From: an uncultured Spirochaetota bacterium
GTDB taxonomy: Bacteria > Spirochaetota > Spirochaetia > JAFGXN01
NCBI GenBank assembly: GCA_944390005.1
Contig: CALXOJ010000001.1
Span: 62,001 to 126,000, forward strand
Length of the DNA: 64,000 nt
Direction: 5' to 3'
Below the pieces are notes generated by a model. It had not been told where the DNA came from and ran no database searches. It saw only the letters and a program-made list of their open reading frames with translations. The number at the start of each line of letters is the position of its first letter. Positions within the stretch are counted from its first letter, which is position 1. Both the position numbers and the translations under genes were made by a program. Below, piece by piece: positions 54,371-62,593 of this stretch.

Positions 54371-55141
54371 GTGCTTCAAAAACGGATTGTGGTTTGTCTC
54401 GATGTGAGGAATGGAAAAACGACGAAGGGAATCCGCTTTCGGGAGAATAAAGATATCGGCGATCCGGTGGAAATGGCCGAAGCGTACTATCGTCAAGGGG
54501 TCGATGAATTGGTTTTTTATGATATCACCGCATCGGCAGAAAAACGTTCGATTATGATTGATGTCGTAAAAAAAACGGCGCAAAAAATTTTTATTCCGTT
54601 TTGTGTCGGCGGCGGACTTGCTTCTTTGGACGATATTTGCCGCGTCATTGATGCCGGCGCCGAAAAGGTCAGTCTAAACTCACAGGCGGTTAAAAATCCG
54701 AAATTGATAGAAGAAGGGGCAGCACGCTACGGCCGGCAGTGCATGGTTTTGGGAGTTGATGCGCTGAAAGACGACCGAATGCCGAGCGGTTACCGTGTCG
54801 TTATCAACGGCGGCCGCACGCAAACCGATAAAGATGTTTTGGAATGGGTGAAGGAAGCAGAAGACCGCGGTGCGGGAGAGGTTGTTTTAAACTCCATTGA
54901 TGCTGACGGTACCTGCGGCGGTTACGAAATTCGTTTGACAAAAACGGTTTCGGAAAACGTTTCCATTCCTGTCGTCGCTTCGGGAGGCGCCGGCATTCCG
55001 CAGCATTTAACCGAAGTTCTGACGGAAGGGAAGGCTGACGCCGCCTTGATTGCGTCGATGGTGCATTACGGCACCTATACAACGGCTCAAATCAAGGCGG
55101 AGTTGGCAGCCGCCGGCGTTTCCGTGCGGCTGCATTGGTAA
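54371..55141 (+). CDS. hisF: Imidazole glycerol phosphate synthase, cyclase subunit HisF
   Basis: HisF makes imidazole glycerol phosphate and AICAR in histidine synthesis. The GTG start follows TAGGAGGA. The 256-residue TIM barrel has catalytic Asp11 (RIVVCLDVRNG) and Asp130 (LGVDALKD). Its phosphate sites are FCVGGGLASL and VASGGAGIPQHL. Loop 1 reads KTTKGIRFRENKDIGDPVEM, somewhat unlike the common VVKGVNF version. It ends 4 nt from a convergent gene. Confidence 0.94.
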   Translation: MLQKRIVVCLDVRNGKTTKGIRFRENKDIGDPVEMAEAYYRQGVDELVFYDITASAEKRSIMIDVVKKTAQKIFIPFCVGGGLASLDDICRVIDAGAEKVSLNSQAVKNPKLIEEGAARYGRQCMVLGVDALKDDRMPSGYRVVINGGRTQTDKDVLEWVKEAEDRGAGEVVLNSIDADGTCGGYEIRLTKTVSENVSIPVVASGGAGIPQHLTEVLTEGKADAALIASMVHYGTYTTAQIKAELAAAGVSVRLHW

Positions 55142-55145
55142 TGCA

Positions 55146-56336
55146 TCAGTCGATTTTGCTGTAACGGTTGTATTTTTCGGCGTCGGCATTGAAGCAGACG
55201 ACAGTATTGTCGTTATCCAACTGAGATTTAATTAATGCGCGGTCGGCTTCGTTCAGCATCTCTTCGTAACGCATTTTTCGTCCGTTTAAGGCGGTCATTC
55301 CGGCGTTCCATGCGTAATTTTCATCGTTTCCTTCAGATTCGCGGAAATCTTGAATCAGTTTGATTCCGTCGGTCAATGTGCAGCGCGGAAAAACGGCAAT
55401 TATCTTTTTACGTTCAACTTTCAACACTCCGCCGTGTTCGGATAAATACGTTTTCCACCGCATATGAAGATCTGCATCTCTTTCATCTCCGACTGTCGAT
55501 TTGAATTCGGTGGTCATTACAACGCAGTTTTCTCCGTTTTCGACGGCGCGGCAAATAATTTCGTCTGCCGAGACTTCGAATGATGTGTCCTTGAAATCTA
55601 AATCGATAATTTCTTCTTTTTCTTCGGTTTCCTGCAGATCGTTTTCATCTTCCGGGATTTCCTCGATTTCTTCATCATTCGATAAATCACCCAGGGTGAA
55701 AGATTCCTCCTCTTCCTCTGCATTTTCGGCAAAATCACTATTTTTTGGGGAGGAGTCGGTTTCCGATTCGGGTTCGGGATGTTTGCTGATTTCAATTTCG
55801 TCAAAGAGAGGTCCTGCCGGTGATTTCTTCCGTTTCAAAGCGATAACGGTCAATGAAGTCAGAACAACTGCCAACAACAGAAACAGAATCAATGTCTGGA
55901 AGAAAAACTCATTGATGTCGGCTTCCGAAAGGATGCGAAAAGTAACCGTTAAAGAGTAGCGTTCCGCACCTTCGAGATCGTAATTGCGTGAAGTTTTTGC
56001 CAGCAGTAGATTTTTGCTTTCAGAGTAAATCGCATCTCCCGACGGAGTCGACTTAAATGCGGAAAAAATCTTTTCGCCGTTTTTTATGATCGAGACGGAG
56101 GCGATATTGGCATTGACGCGGGTTTCCTCTCTTAAAAGCGCCTTCAATTCATTGGTAACGGCATCATTGATTTTCAGTTGGTTCATAAAAACGGCATCCA
56201 ACCGCTCAAATTCGGTAAATGCGGCGTTTTTTCCGCGGAGTGATTTGTTTCCCATTTGCGCACCGCCGATGATAATGAACAGAATGCAGCACGCAACGGC
56301 AATCGCGGAGGTTCTTTTGAAAAATTTTCGTGACAT
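55146..56336 (-). CDS. Two-span membrane protein with degenerate GGDEF-like C-terminus
   Basis: The 396-residue protein has spans at about 9-27 and 145-166, flanking a ~115-residue periplasmic sensor-like region. A very acidic linker follows (about 180-250). A C-terminal domain (about 255-396) ends in LNEADRALIKSQLDNDNTVV, which reads like the last helix of GGDEF domains. The place of the GGDEF signature holds ERKKI (308-312), so it should not make c-di-GMP. GAGGATACC precedes the ATG. Function is unknown. It may be a signalling scaffold. Confidence 0.65.
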   Translation of the reverse strand: MSRKFFKRTSAIAVACCILFIIIGGAQMGNKSLRGKNAAFTEFERLDAVFMNQLKINDAVTNELKALLREETRVNANIASVSIIKNGEKIFSAFKSTPSGDAIYSESKNLLLAKTSRNYDLEGAERYSLTVTFRILSEADINEFFFQTLILFLLLAVVLTSLTVIALKRKKSPAGPLFDEIEISKHPEPESETDSSPKNSDFAENAEEEEESFTLGDLSNDEEIEEIPEDENDLQETEEKEEIIDLDFKDTSFEVSADEIICRAVENGENCVVMTTEFKSTVGDERDADLHMRWKTYLSEHGGVLKVERKKIIAVFPRCTLTDGIKLIQDFRESEGNDENYAWNAGMTALNGRKMRYEEMLNEADRALIKSQLDNDNTVVCFNADAEKYNRYSKID

Positions 56337-56370
56337 GGTATCCTCGAAATTAAAAAGATTTCTTATTTTT

Positions 56371-56397
56371 ATATCGACTATTTTTACACGCGCATTA
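56371..56397 (-). promoter_or_regulatory. Weak sigma-28-like site upstream of the degenerate-GGDEF gene
   Basis: Reverse strand: TAAT (56394-56397), 15 nt, GTCGATAT (56371-56378). The spacing is exact and the -10 element differs by one base from the flgF site. The -35 is three of four. The predicted leader is about 28 nt. Confidence 0.35.
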
Positions 56398-56417
56398 ATT
56401 TTTTTTTGGAAAAGGAC

Positions 56418-56446
56418 TTGACAGATCGTTTTGTTTTCGATATCAT
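56418..56446 (+). promoter_or_regulatory. Sigma-70 promoter of tRNA-Asn
   Basis: A consensus TTGACA (56418-56423), 17 nt, TATCAT (56441-56446). The start site would lie a few bases before the tRNA, with only a very short leader. Confidence 0.8.
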
Positions 56447-56456
56447 AGGTTCATAA

Positions 56457-56529
56457 TCCCTTGTAGCTCAGTCGGTAGAGCAAATGGCTGTTAACCATTG
56501 GGTCGGCGGTTCAAGTCCGTCCGGGGGAG
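56457..56529 (+). tRNA. tRNA-Asn (GTT)
   Basis: A complete cloverleaf can be drawn. The acceptor stem is TCCCTTG/CGGGGGA with two G-U pairs. The D arm is GCTC/GAGC. The anticodon stem AATGG/CCATT has loop CTGTTAA and anticodon GTT at 56490-56492. The T arm holds TTCAAGT. The 3' CCA is not encoded. It stands alone, with its own promoter and terminator. Confidence 0.93.
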
Positions 56530-56531
56530 AG

Positions 56532-56567
56532 AGGTTGTTTCTTATTGAGAGGAACAACCTTTTTTTT
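56532..56567 (+). terminator. Intrinsic terminator of tRNA-Asn
   Basis: A 10-bp stem AGGTTGTTTC (56532-56541) with GGAACAACCT (56551-56560), one G-U pair, is directly followed by eight T. Confidence 0.85.
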
Positions 56568-56617
56568 ATTGTCGATTTTTTATCATTTCAGTGATATTAA
56601 TTTATTGGGAGGTTGGT

Positions 56618-57481
56618 ATGAAGTATCATCCGATTATTCGCATTATTGCCGTTTTGTTTCTTTTTCTTTCGTGTACAACGATATCCCGACGTGATTACGA
56701 TCGTTTTGTCGAATCATTGCCGGAACCGAGTGGAACAGTCTTTCAAGATGTGTTTTACAGTGACAATGGAAAACGGTGCGTTCTTGATATTTTTTGGCCG
56801 GAAGGAGATCCCGAAACGTGGAAAAGCGATCCTGCTCCCGTTTACGTTTTTGTCCACGGCGGCGCATGGATCATGGGTTCCAAAGAATTTATTCGCCTGT
56901 ACGATAAAACTATTATTGAGCCTTTGCGAAAAAAAGGAATTGTTGTCGTCTCTGTTGGTTATCGTCTTTTCGGACAAACGTCGTTTAAAAATATTTCGAA
57001 AGACGTTCATGACGCTATGGAATTTTTACGTGCCAACCAAAAACTGTACCGCCTCGACATGAGCCGTGTTGTTATTCACGGACAGTCAGCCGGAGCGCAT
57101 TTGGCAATGCTGGAAGCGTTTCGGCACCCTGAAGGCATTCAATTAATCGTCAACGAATACGGTCCTGCTGATTTGATTACCATGCAAAAAGATCAACCGG
57201 CTGTCGGAATCGTTTCCCGTAAAATCCGCCGCGCGGAATCTCCCGTCGAATGGGTCCGGTCGGGGCTTCCCCGTATGGTGATTTATCACGGCGATGCGGA
57301 TGAACTGGTTCCGCTTTCTCAAACCGAAGAATTGATTGCCGAGTTGGAAGCGGCAGAAGTTCCTGTTGAATTAAATGTTATTGAAGGCGCCGACCACGGA
57401 TTTATGAATCAGACGCAAGAGGTGCGCGATGAAATTGCCGGCCGTATTTGTAACGAAATTACAGCGGCTCTCGGTATTTGA
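56618..57481 (+). CDS. Lipoprotein alpha/beta hydrolase (esterase family)
   Basis: The start at 56618 follows GGGAGG and gives a lipoprotein signal (IIAVLFLFLSC). The 287-residue protein has the oxyanion motif VFVHGGAWIMGS and the nucleophile elbow VIHGQSAGAHLAML. Acid and His lie in YHGDADELVP and IEGADHGFMN, all typical of hormone-sensitive lipase/carboxylesterase-type enzymes. It is probably a membrane-anchored esterase of unknown substrate. It lies between tRNA-Asn and the rod operon with no clear link to either. Confidence 0.85.
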   Translation: MKYHPIIRIIAVLFLFLSCTTISRRDYDRFVESLPEPSGTVFQDVFYSDNGKRCVLDIFWPEGDPETWKSDPAPVYVFVHGGAWIMGSKEFIRLYDKTIIEPLRKKGIVVVSVGYRLFGQTSFKNISKDVHDAMEFLRANQKLYRLDMSRVVIHGQSAGAHLAMLEAFRHPEGIQLIVNEYGPADLITMQKDQPAVGIVSRKIRRAESPVEWVRSGLPRMVIYHGDADELVPLSQTEELIAELEAAEVPVELNVIEGADHGFMNQTQEVRDEIAGRICNEITAALGI

Positions 57482-57511
57482 ATCTGTTTGACAAATCAAA
57501 TGAAGAAAAAG

Positions 57512-57538
57512 TAAAGAATTTTTTCGTTGCGCCGATAT
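57512..57538 (+). promoter_or_regulatory. Sigma-28 promoter of flgF-flgG-flgJ
   Basis: TAAA (57512-57515), exactly 15 nt, GCCGATAT (57531-57538). The consensus is TAAA-N15-GCCGATAA. It lies 17 nt before the flgF ATG. The matching sigma factor gene (fliA) is in this window. Confidence 0.75.
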
Positions 57539-57555
57539 AAAAACAGAGGTTTACG

Positions 57556-58404
57556 ATGTTACGAGGAATTTATACCGGCGCCAGCGGCATGATTGTTCAA
57601 ATGCATAAAATGGACGCCGTTGCCAACAACATGGCCAACGTCGATTTGATCGGTTACAAACGGGATTATACGGCAAACAAAGCCTTTCCCGAACTGATGA
57701 TGCGCCGGCTGAATACTGACATTGTCGAACGGTTTCCCGTCGGTTCGATTGACAAAGCTCCGTATTTGGGAAAATTGGGAACCGGCGTCGAATTAAATGA
57801 AGTTTATACCGATTTTCAACAAGGTTCGTTGAGGGAAACGGAGAATCCGTTTGATGTGGCGCTCAGCGGTACCGGCTTTTTCTGCGTGCAGACGCCTCAA
57901 GGCGAGCGTTATACCAGAAACGGCAGCTTTACTCTTGACGATAACGGTCTTCTTGTCAATAAAGACGGTCTTCCTGTTATGGGCGAAAACGGTTACATCT
58001 ACCTCAAACTCAATAATTTCCGCATCGATGCCGACGGGACGATTTATCACAATCCCCGTTATGCCGACGATCCCAATCGGTTGGTGACAATGAGAGAAAA
58101 CGATTGGGAAGAGGAAGAAGTTGTCGATCGGCTCCGCGTTGTTGATTTCGAAGAACCTCGGTACCTCCGCAAACAGGGAAATTCGCTGTGGATTGATACC
58201 GAATACTCCGGTGCGGCGCAGACGGTGGAATTGGGAGTTGAGAGAAAGGTTCATTCCGGTTTTTTGGAAACATCCAATGTCAATTCGGTTGAAGAGATGG
58301 TAAAAATGATCGAATTGAACCGCGCTTATGAGGCTAATCAAAAATCGCTGCAGGCGCACGACTCTTTAGCCGATAAAATGATTAACGACGTGATGCGTCG
58401 ATAG
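57556..58404 (+). CDS. flgF: Flagellar rod protein FlgF (FlhO-like)
   Basis: FlgF is a proximal rod component. The 282-residue protein has the rod N-terminal motif (GIYTGASGMIVQMHKMDAVA, NNMANVDLIGYKRD) and a central beta domain. The C-terminal coil is SVEEMVKMIELNRAYEANQK. It is less FlgG-like than the next gene, and its sequence GSIDKAPYLGKLGTGVELN suits spirochaetal FlgF. A clear sigma-28 promoter lies just upstream. Confidence 0.9.
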   Translation: MLRGIYTGASGMIVQMHKMDAVANNMANVDLIGYKRDYTANKAFPELMMRRLNTDIVERFPVGSIDKAPYLGKLGTGVELNEVYTDFQQGSLRETENPFDVALSGTGFFCVQTPQGERYTRNGSFTLDDNGLLVNKDGLPVMGENGYIYLKLNNFRIDADGTIYHNPRYADDPNRLVTMRENDWEEEEVVDRLRVVDFEEPRYLRKQGNSLWIDTEYSGAAQTVELGVERKVHSGFLETSNVNSVEEMVKMIELNRAYEANQKSLQAHDSLADKMINDVMRR

Positions 58405-58416
58405 GAGTGATGCGTT

Positions 58417-59211
58417 ATGATGAGAGCGTTGTGGACTTCGGCAAGCGGAATGACCGCTCAGCAGTACAATGTAGATACCATTTCCAATAACTTATCAAAC
58501 GTCAATACGACCGGCTATAAAAAAATGAGAGCCGAGTTTGAAGATTTGATTTATCAAACACAGCGGACGGCGGGAACGCCGGCAACGGAACTGACAGTGG
58601 TTCCGCTTCCGATGCAGGTTGGACACGGAACAAAAGTTTCGGCAACACAGCGGCTGTTTGAGCAGGGGAGTCTGCGGGAAACCGGCGTTTTCTCCGATAT
58701 GGCGATTGACGGCGAGGGCTTTTTCCGCGTTCTGCAGCCGGACGGCACATTCGCCTATACCCGAAACGGTGAGTTTAAAGTCGATCGCGACCGGCAGTTG
58801 GTGACCAACAAAGGATTGTACGCGTTTCCGCAGGTCACTTTTCCGGAAAATTTCATTCCCGATTCGGTTGCTATCTCACCTCAAGGCGAAGTTTCGTGCA
58901 AAATTCCCGGTCAGGAAGAGGCGGCTGTTATCGGACAAATTCAGCTTTATCGCTTTGTCAATCCGGCCGGTTTGAATGCATTGGGTGACAATTTGTTCAA
59001 ACAGTCGGCGGCATCCGGTGAAGCGATCGCCGGATTACCCGGTTCGGAAGGAATGGGGCAGATTCACCATAAATTTATTGAAGCGAGCAATGTCTCTGTC
59101 GCAAACGAAATGGTCAATATGATTGTGGCGCAGCGTGCCTACGAATTAAATTCGAAGGCGATTCAAACCAGCGATGCCATGCTGGGGATTGCCAACAACT
59201 TAAGACGGTAG
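58417..59211 (+). CDS. flgG: Flagellar distal rod protein FlgG
   Basis: FlgG forms the distal rod. The 264-residue protein has ALWTSASGMTAQQYNVDTIS, NNLSNVNTTGYKKMR, a central YTRNGEFKVDRDRQLVT strand and the C-terminal VANEMVNMIVAQRAYELNSK. Length is normal. It follows flgF by 12 nt and precedes the rod-cap gene by 9 nt. Confidence 0.96.
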   Translation: MMRALWTSASGMTAQQYNVDTISNNLSNVNTTGYKKMRAEFEDLIYQTQRTAGTPATELTVVPLPMQVGHGTKVSATQRLFEQGSLRETGVFSDMAIDGEGFFRVLQPDGTFAYTRNGEFKVDRDRQLVTNKGLYAFPQVTFPENFIPDSVAISPQGEVSCKIPGQEEAAVIGQIQLYRFVNPAGLNALGDNLFKQSAASGEAIAGLPGSEGMGQIHHKFIEASNVSVANEMVNMIVAQRAYELNSKAIQTSDAMLGIANNLRR

Positions 59212-59220
59212 GGGTAGGCG

Positions 59221-59532
59221 ATGATCGGTTCTGTTCAAAGTTATGGGCAGCAGATTTTGGCGGCAAACCGCCCGGAGCTTCAAAGTCCGGAACATTTTTC
59301 CGGTGATGAAAAACGGTTGTATCGGGCGTGCGTCGAATTCGAGGCGATTTTTGTCAAACAAATGCTTGATTCCATGAGAAACACTGTTCCGAAGGGCGGC
59401 CTTTTCGACGGCGGTATGAGCCAGGAAATTTTCGAGGATCGTCTTTACGGTTCTTACGCCGAAAAAATTTCAGAAACAGCCGGATTGGGATTGGCTCGGC
59501 AGATGTTCGAACAAATTAAAGAGACACTGTAA
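59221..59532 (+). CDS. flgJ: FlgJ-like rod-binding protein (no muramidase domain)
   Basis: The 103-residue protein matches only the N-terminal rod-binding part of FlgJ (YRACVEFEAIFVKQMLDSMR, then FDGGMSQEIFEDRLYGSYAE). The peptidoglycan-cutting domain found in enterobacteria is absent, as in other spirochaetes. A separate wall hydrolase would then be needed for rod passage. The M23 enzyme at 23319 is one candidate by its promoter, but this is speculation. Confidence 0.88.
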   Translation: MIGSVQSYGQQILAANRPELQSPEHFSGDEKRLYRACVEFEAIFVKQMLDSMRNTVPKGGLFDGGMSQEIFEDRLYGSYAEKISETAGLGLARQMFEQIKETL

Positions 59533-59614
59533 ACGCATTCGCTCGTCTCTCTTCTCCATGTAGGTTTTTAACGCAATTTTTCCTCTTTTTTTTTTCTTTA
59601 AAACTCATTTATGC

Positions 59615-59643
59615 TTGACTTGTTGTTTTCGTCGGTTCATAAT
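59615..59643 (+). promoter_or_regulatory. Sigma-70 promoter of the V-ATPase operon
   Basis: TTGACT (59615-59620), 17 nt, CATAAT (59638-59643), 30 nt before the subunit E ATG. The 141-nt gap holds nothing else recognised besides a T-rich stretch. Confidence 0.6.
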
Positions 59644-59673
59644 GAAATATGCTGTAAAGTGAGGTGTCAGTGA

Positions 59674-60270
59674 ATGGAATTGCAACTTGACGAATTGATT
59701 CAATCGATTAAAAAAGACGGGTTGGAAGCGGCCGAACAACAAAAAAAAGATATTATTGCTGAAGCCGAAAGCGAAGCCCGGCGCATTATTGAGCGGGCTC
59801 AAAAAGAAGCGGATGAAAAAACAGCCGCGGCGGAAGCTAAAATTCGGAAATTTGAAGAGTCGGGGAAGGCTTCGCTGCAACAGGCCGGTCGCGATTTGAT
59901 TTTGAATCTGAAAAAGAAAATCGAAGAAATTTTTTCGCGGATTTTGATTTCTGCCGTTGATGAAAATTTAACCGCCGAAACGGTCGGAGCGTTGATTCCT
60001 TCCGTTATTGCGGCTTCCGGCGAAAATCCGGATCGTTTGAAAGCCGTTGTTTCGGGAAAAGATGCGGAAGCCGTGACGGCGTTTTTGAAAAAATCGCTTG
60101 CCAAAGAGATTTCCGCAGGACTGGAAATTGCCGTTTCTCCCGGAAGTGCTGCCGGTTTTCGGGTTGAAATAAAAGACGGGTCTGCTTATTATGATTTCAG
60201 CGACGAAAAAATCGCTCAAATGCTTTCGGTTTATCTGAATCCGAAAATCGCAGAATTGCTTGATGCGTAA
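59674..60270 (+). CDS. V-type ATP synthase subunit E
   Basis: Subunit E is part of the peripheral stalk. The 198-residue protein has a long charged N-terminal helix (KDIIAEAESEARRIIERAQK) and a compact C-terminal domain typical of bacterial V/A-ATPase E subunits. It is the first gene of the operon, followed by DUF2764, A, B and D. Confidence 0.88.
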   Translation: MELQLDELIQSIKKDGLEAAEQQKKDIIAEAESEARRIIERAQKEADEKTAAAEAKIRKFEESGKASLQQAGRDLILNLKKKIEEIFSRILISAVDENLTAETVGALIPSVIAASGENPDRLKAVVSGKDAEAVTAFLKKSLAKEISAGLEIAVSPGSAAGFRVEIKDGSAYYDFSDEKIAQMLSVYLNPKIAELLDA

Positions 60271-60281
60271 CGGAGTCGGTT

Positions 60282-60815
60282 TTGGGAAGTTATTACTATC
60301 TGATGTCGTCATTTCCCTCGCTTGATTTAAAAACGGCGCCGACCGTTTCGTTGAGGGACTTTATTCAAGCTGTAACCGCTCAACTTTCTGAAAAGGAGGC
60401 GTCCGCCTTACTTGAAATTTTATCGGATGAACCCAGCTGCGTTAAAGGCGCTGCGGCGGATTATTTGCGGTGGGATAAAGCGGTTCGAAATGCGTTGGTC
60501 AAACTTCGTGCCGGCGGCGAATCGGCAGCTGATTGCAGGGAAGGCGAATCGATTCCGTCAGCTGCGGCAACGGCGGCGGCTTTGATGAAAATCGATTCTC
60601 CGTTGAAAGCGGAGCAATTTTGGGATTCCGAACGGTGGAATTATTTGGAAAATTTAAAGACGGGACACTGTTTTGATTTCGATGCGGCGGCATTGTATGC
60701 GCTGCAGCTTCGAATTGCCGAACGAAACGCCCGGTTTCGAGTCGATACGGGTGAACGGAATTATGCGGAGCTTTATAAAACGGTGATTGATCAGGCGTCA
60801 AAAAGCGGAGTGTAA
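60282..60815 (+). CDS. DUF2764 protein of the V-ATPase operon
   Basis: The 177-residue protein starts at TTG 60282 (MGSYYYLMSSFPSLDL). It matches the type of gene found between subunits E and A in spirochaete and Bacteroides V-ATPase operons, called DUF2764. The position is where subunit C or F would be expected. A stalk-linked role is likely but unproven. It ends 3 nt before the A subunit. Confidence 0.75.
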   Translation: MGSYYYLMSSFPSLDLKTAPTVSLRDFIQAVTAQLSEKEASALLEILSDEPSCVKGAAADYLRWDKAVRNALVKLRAGGESAADCREGESIPSAAATAAALMKIDSPLKAEQFWDSERWNYLENLKTGHCFDFDAAALYALQLRIAERNARFRVDTGERNYAELYKTVIDQASKSGV

Positions 60816-60818
60816 ACG

Positions 60819-62591
60819 ATGAGTGCAAAAGGAAAAGTATCGGGTGTCAACGGCAACATGATTACCGTTGATGTTTCGGATAAAATCGCAATGAATGAGG
60901 TCGGTTATGTGCTTTCCGGCGGAAAGCGCTTAAAATCCGAGGTGATTCGCATCAACGGAACGACAGCGCAAATGCAGATTTACGAAATTTCCGGCGGTAT
61001 TAAAGTCGGAGATGACGTTGAGTTTTCGGGAGAAATGTTGGCGGCCGAGTTGGGACCGGGGCTTCTCGGACAGATTTACGACGGACTGCAGAATCCGCTT
61101 CCCGAACTGGCGGAAAAAACCGGTTTCTTTTTGGCGCCGGGCGTCTATTTGGATGCATTGGATCGAAGTAAAAAGTGGGCTTTTACCCCCGCTGTTCAGA
61201 CAGGAGAGACAGTCGAGGCCGGCGATACGCTGGGAACGGTTCCCGAAGGGGCGTTTACCCACCGCATTATGGTGCCGTTTTCGATGCGGGGCCGTTATAC
61301 AGTCGAATCGATTGCCGGCGAAGGCGAATATGCGGTAACGGATAAGATCGCCCGCATCAAAGATTCAAAAGGCAACGGATTCGATTTGACCATGATGTTT
61401 GAATGGCCGGTTAAAAGGGCGATTAAATGCTACAGTGAGCGTTTGAAGCCGGTCAATCCGATGATTTCACAGGTGCGTTTGATTGATACGTTTCTGCCGG
61501 TTGCGTTGGGCGGAACGTTCTGTATTCCCGGGCCTTTCGGTGCCGGAAAGACGGTTTTGCAGCAGACGTTGAGCCGTCACGCTGCCGTTGATATCGTTAT
61601 CATTGCGGCCTGCGGTGAGCGCGCCGGTGAGGTTGTGGAAACTCTGAAAGAGTTTCCCGAATTGACAGATCCCAAAACGGGGCGGTCGCTGATGGAACGC
61701 ACCATTATCATTGCCAACACCTCGTCGATGCCTGTTGCTTCCCGCGAAGCGTCGGTTTATACGGCAGTAACATTGGCTGAATATTATCGGCAAATGGGAC
61801 TGAACGTTCTTTTGATCGCCGATTCGACTTCCCGCTGGGCTCAGGCGATGCGCGAAATGAGCGGACGTTTGGAAGAAATTCCGGGCGAAGAAGCGTTCCC
61901 CGCTTATTTGGAGTCAACCATTGCCGCTTTTTACGAAAGAGCCGGGTTGGTTAAGCTGAAGGACGGATCGATCGGTTCTGTCACCATTGGAGGAACGGTT
62001 TCGCCTGCCGGCGGAAATTTCGATGAACCGGTGACACAGGCAACACTGAAAGTCGTCGGCGCCTTTCTCGGTCTTTCCCGCGAACGTTCCGACGCACGCA
62101 AATATCCCGCCATTCACCCGTTGGAGTCGTGGAGTAAATATAAGAGCCTGATTCCTTCGGAAGTGACCGGTTATGTTTATGATGTAATGAGAAAAAGCGC
62201 CGAAATCGATCAAATGATGAAGGTTGTCGGCGAAGAGGGCACCAGCCTTGACGATTTTCTGGTGTATCTGAAAGGTGAATATGTTGACGCGGTTTATTTT
62301 CAGCAGAACTCGTTTGATCCCGTTGACGCTGCGGTTCCGACCGAACGCCAGCACCGCTACTTCAAACTGATTGTCAAAATCGCAGCGGCTGACTTGAAAT
62401 TCGAAAGCAAAGACGAGGCTCGGCGGTGGTTTGCTGAACTGCGTTTGAAAACTCTTGATTTTAACGGAACTCAATACCTTTCCGAAGATTTTCTGCGCAT
62501 CGAAAAGGAAATTGAAGCGTTTGTTGATGAAAGAAAAACAGGGTATTTACCGTACAGCGAAGGTGTTTTGAAAACGGCGGAGGAAATCTGA
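60819..62591 (+). CDS. V-type ATP synthase catalytic subunit A
   Basis: Subunit A hydrolyses or makes ATP. The 590-residue protein has the Walker A loop [20 protein letters not shown], the non-homologous insert region of V/A types, and [20 protein letters not shown]. Length and motif set are normal. In spirochaetes this complex is often ion-pumping in either direction. The ion used cannot be told here. Confidence 0.97.
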   Translation: MSAKGKVSGVNGNMITVDVSDKIAMNEVGYVLSGGKRLKSEVIRINGTTAQMQIYEISGGIKVGDDVEFSGEMLAAELGPGLLGQIYDGLQNPLPELAEKTGFFLAPGVYLDALDRSKKWAFTPAVQTGETVEAGDTLGTVPEGAFTHRIMVPFSMRGRYTVESIAGEGEYAVTDKIARIKDSKGNGFDLTMMFEWPVKRAIKCYSERLKPVNPMISQVRLIDTFLPVALGGTFCIPGPFGAGKTVLQQTLSRHAAVDIVIIAACGERAGEVVETLKEFPELTDPKTGRSLMERTIIIANTSSMPVASREASVYTAVTLAEYYRQMGLNVLLIADSTSRWAQAMREMSGRLEEIPGEEAFPAYLESTIAAFYERAGLVKLKDGSIGSVTIGGTVSPAGGNFDEPVTQATLKVVGAFLGLSRERSDARKYPAIHPLESWSKYKSLIPSEVTGYVYDVMRKSAEIDQMMKVVGEEGTSLDDFLVYLKGEYVDAVYFQQNSFDPVDAAVPTERQHRYFKLIVKIAAADLKFESKDEARRWFAELRLKTLDFNGTQYLSEDFLRIEKEIEAFVDERKTGYLPYSEGVLKTAEEI

Positions 62592-62593
62592 AA

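Noticed and set aside
59520-59550. Terminator after flgJ
   Set aside because: The possible stem AGAGAC/GTCTCT is only 6 bp with a ~19-nt loop and no directly following T-tract.
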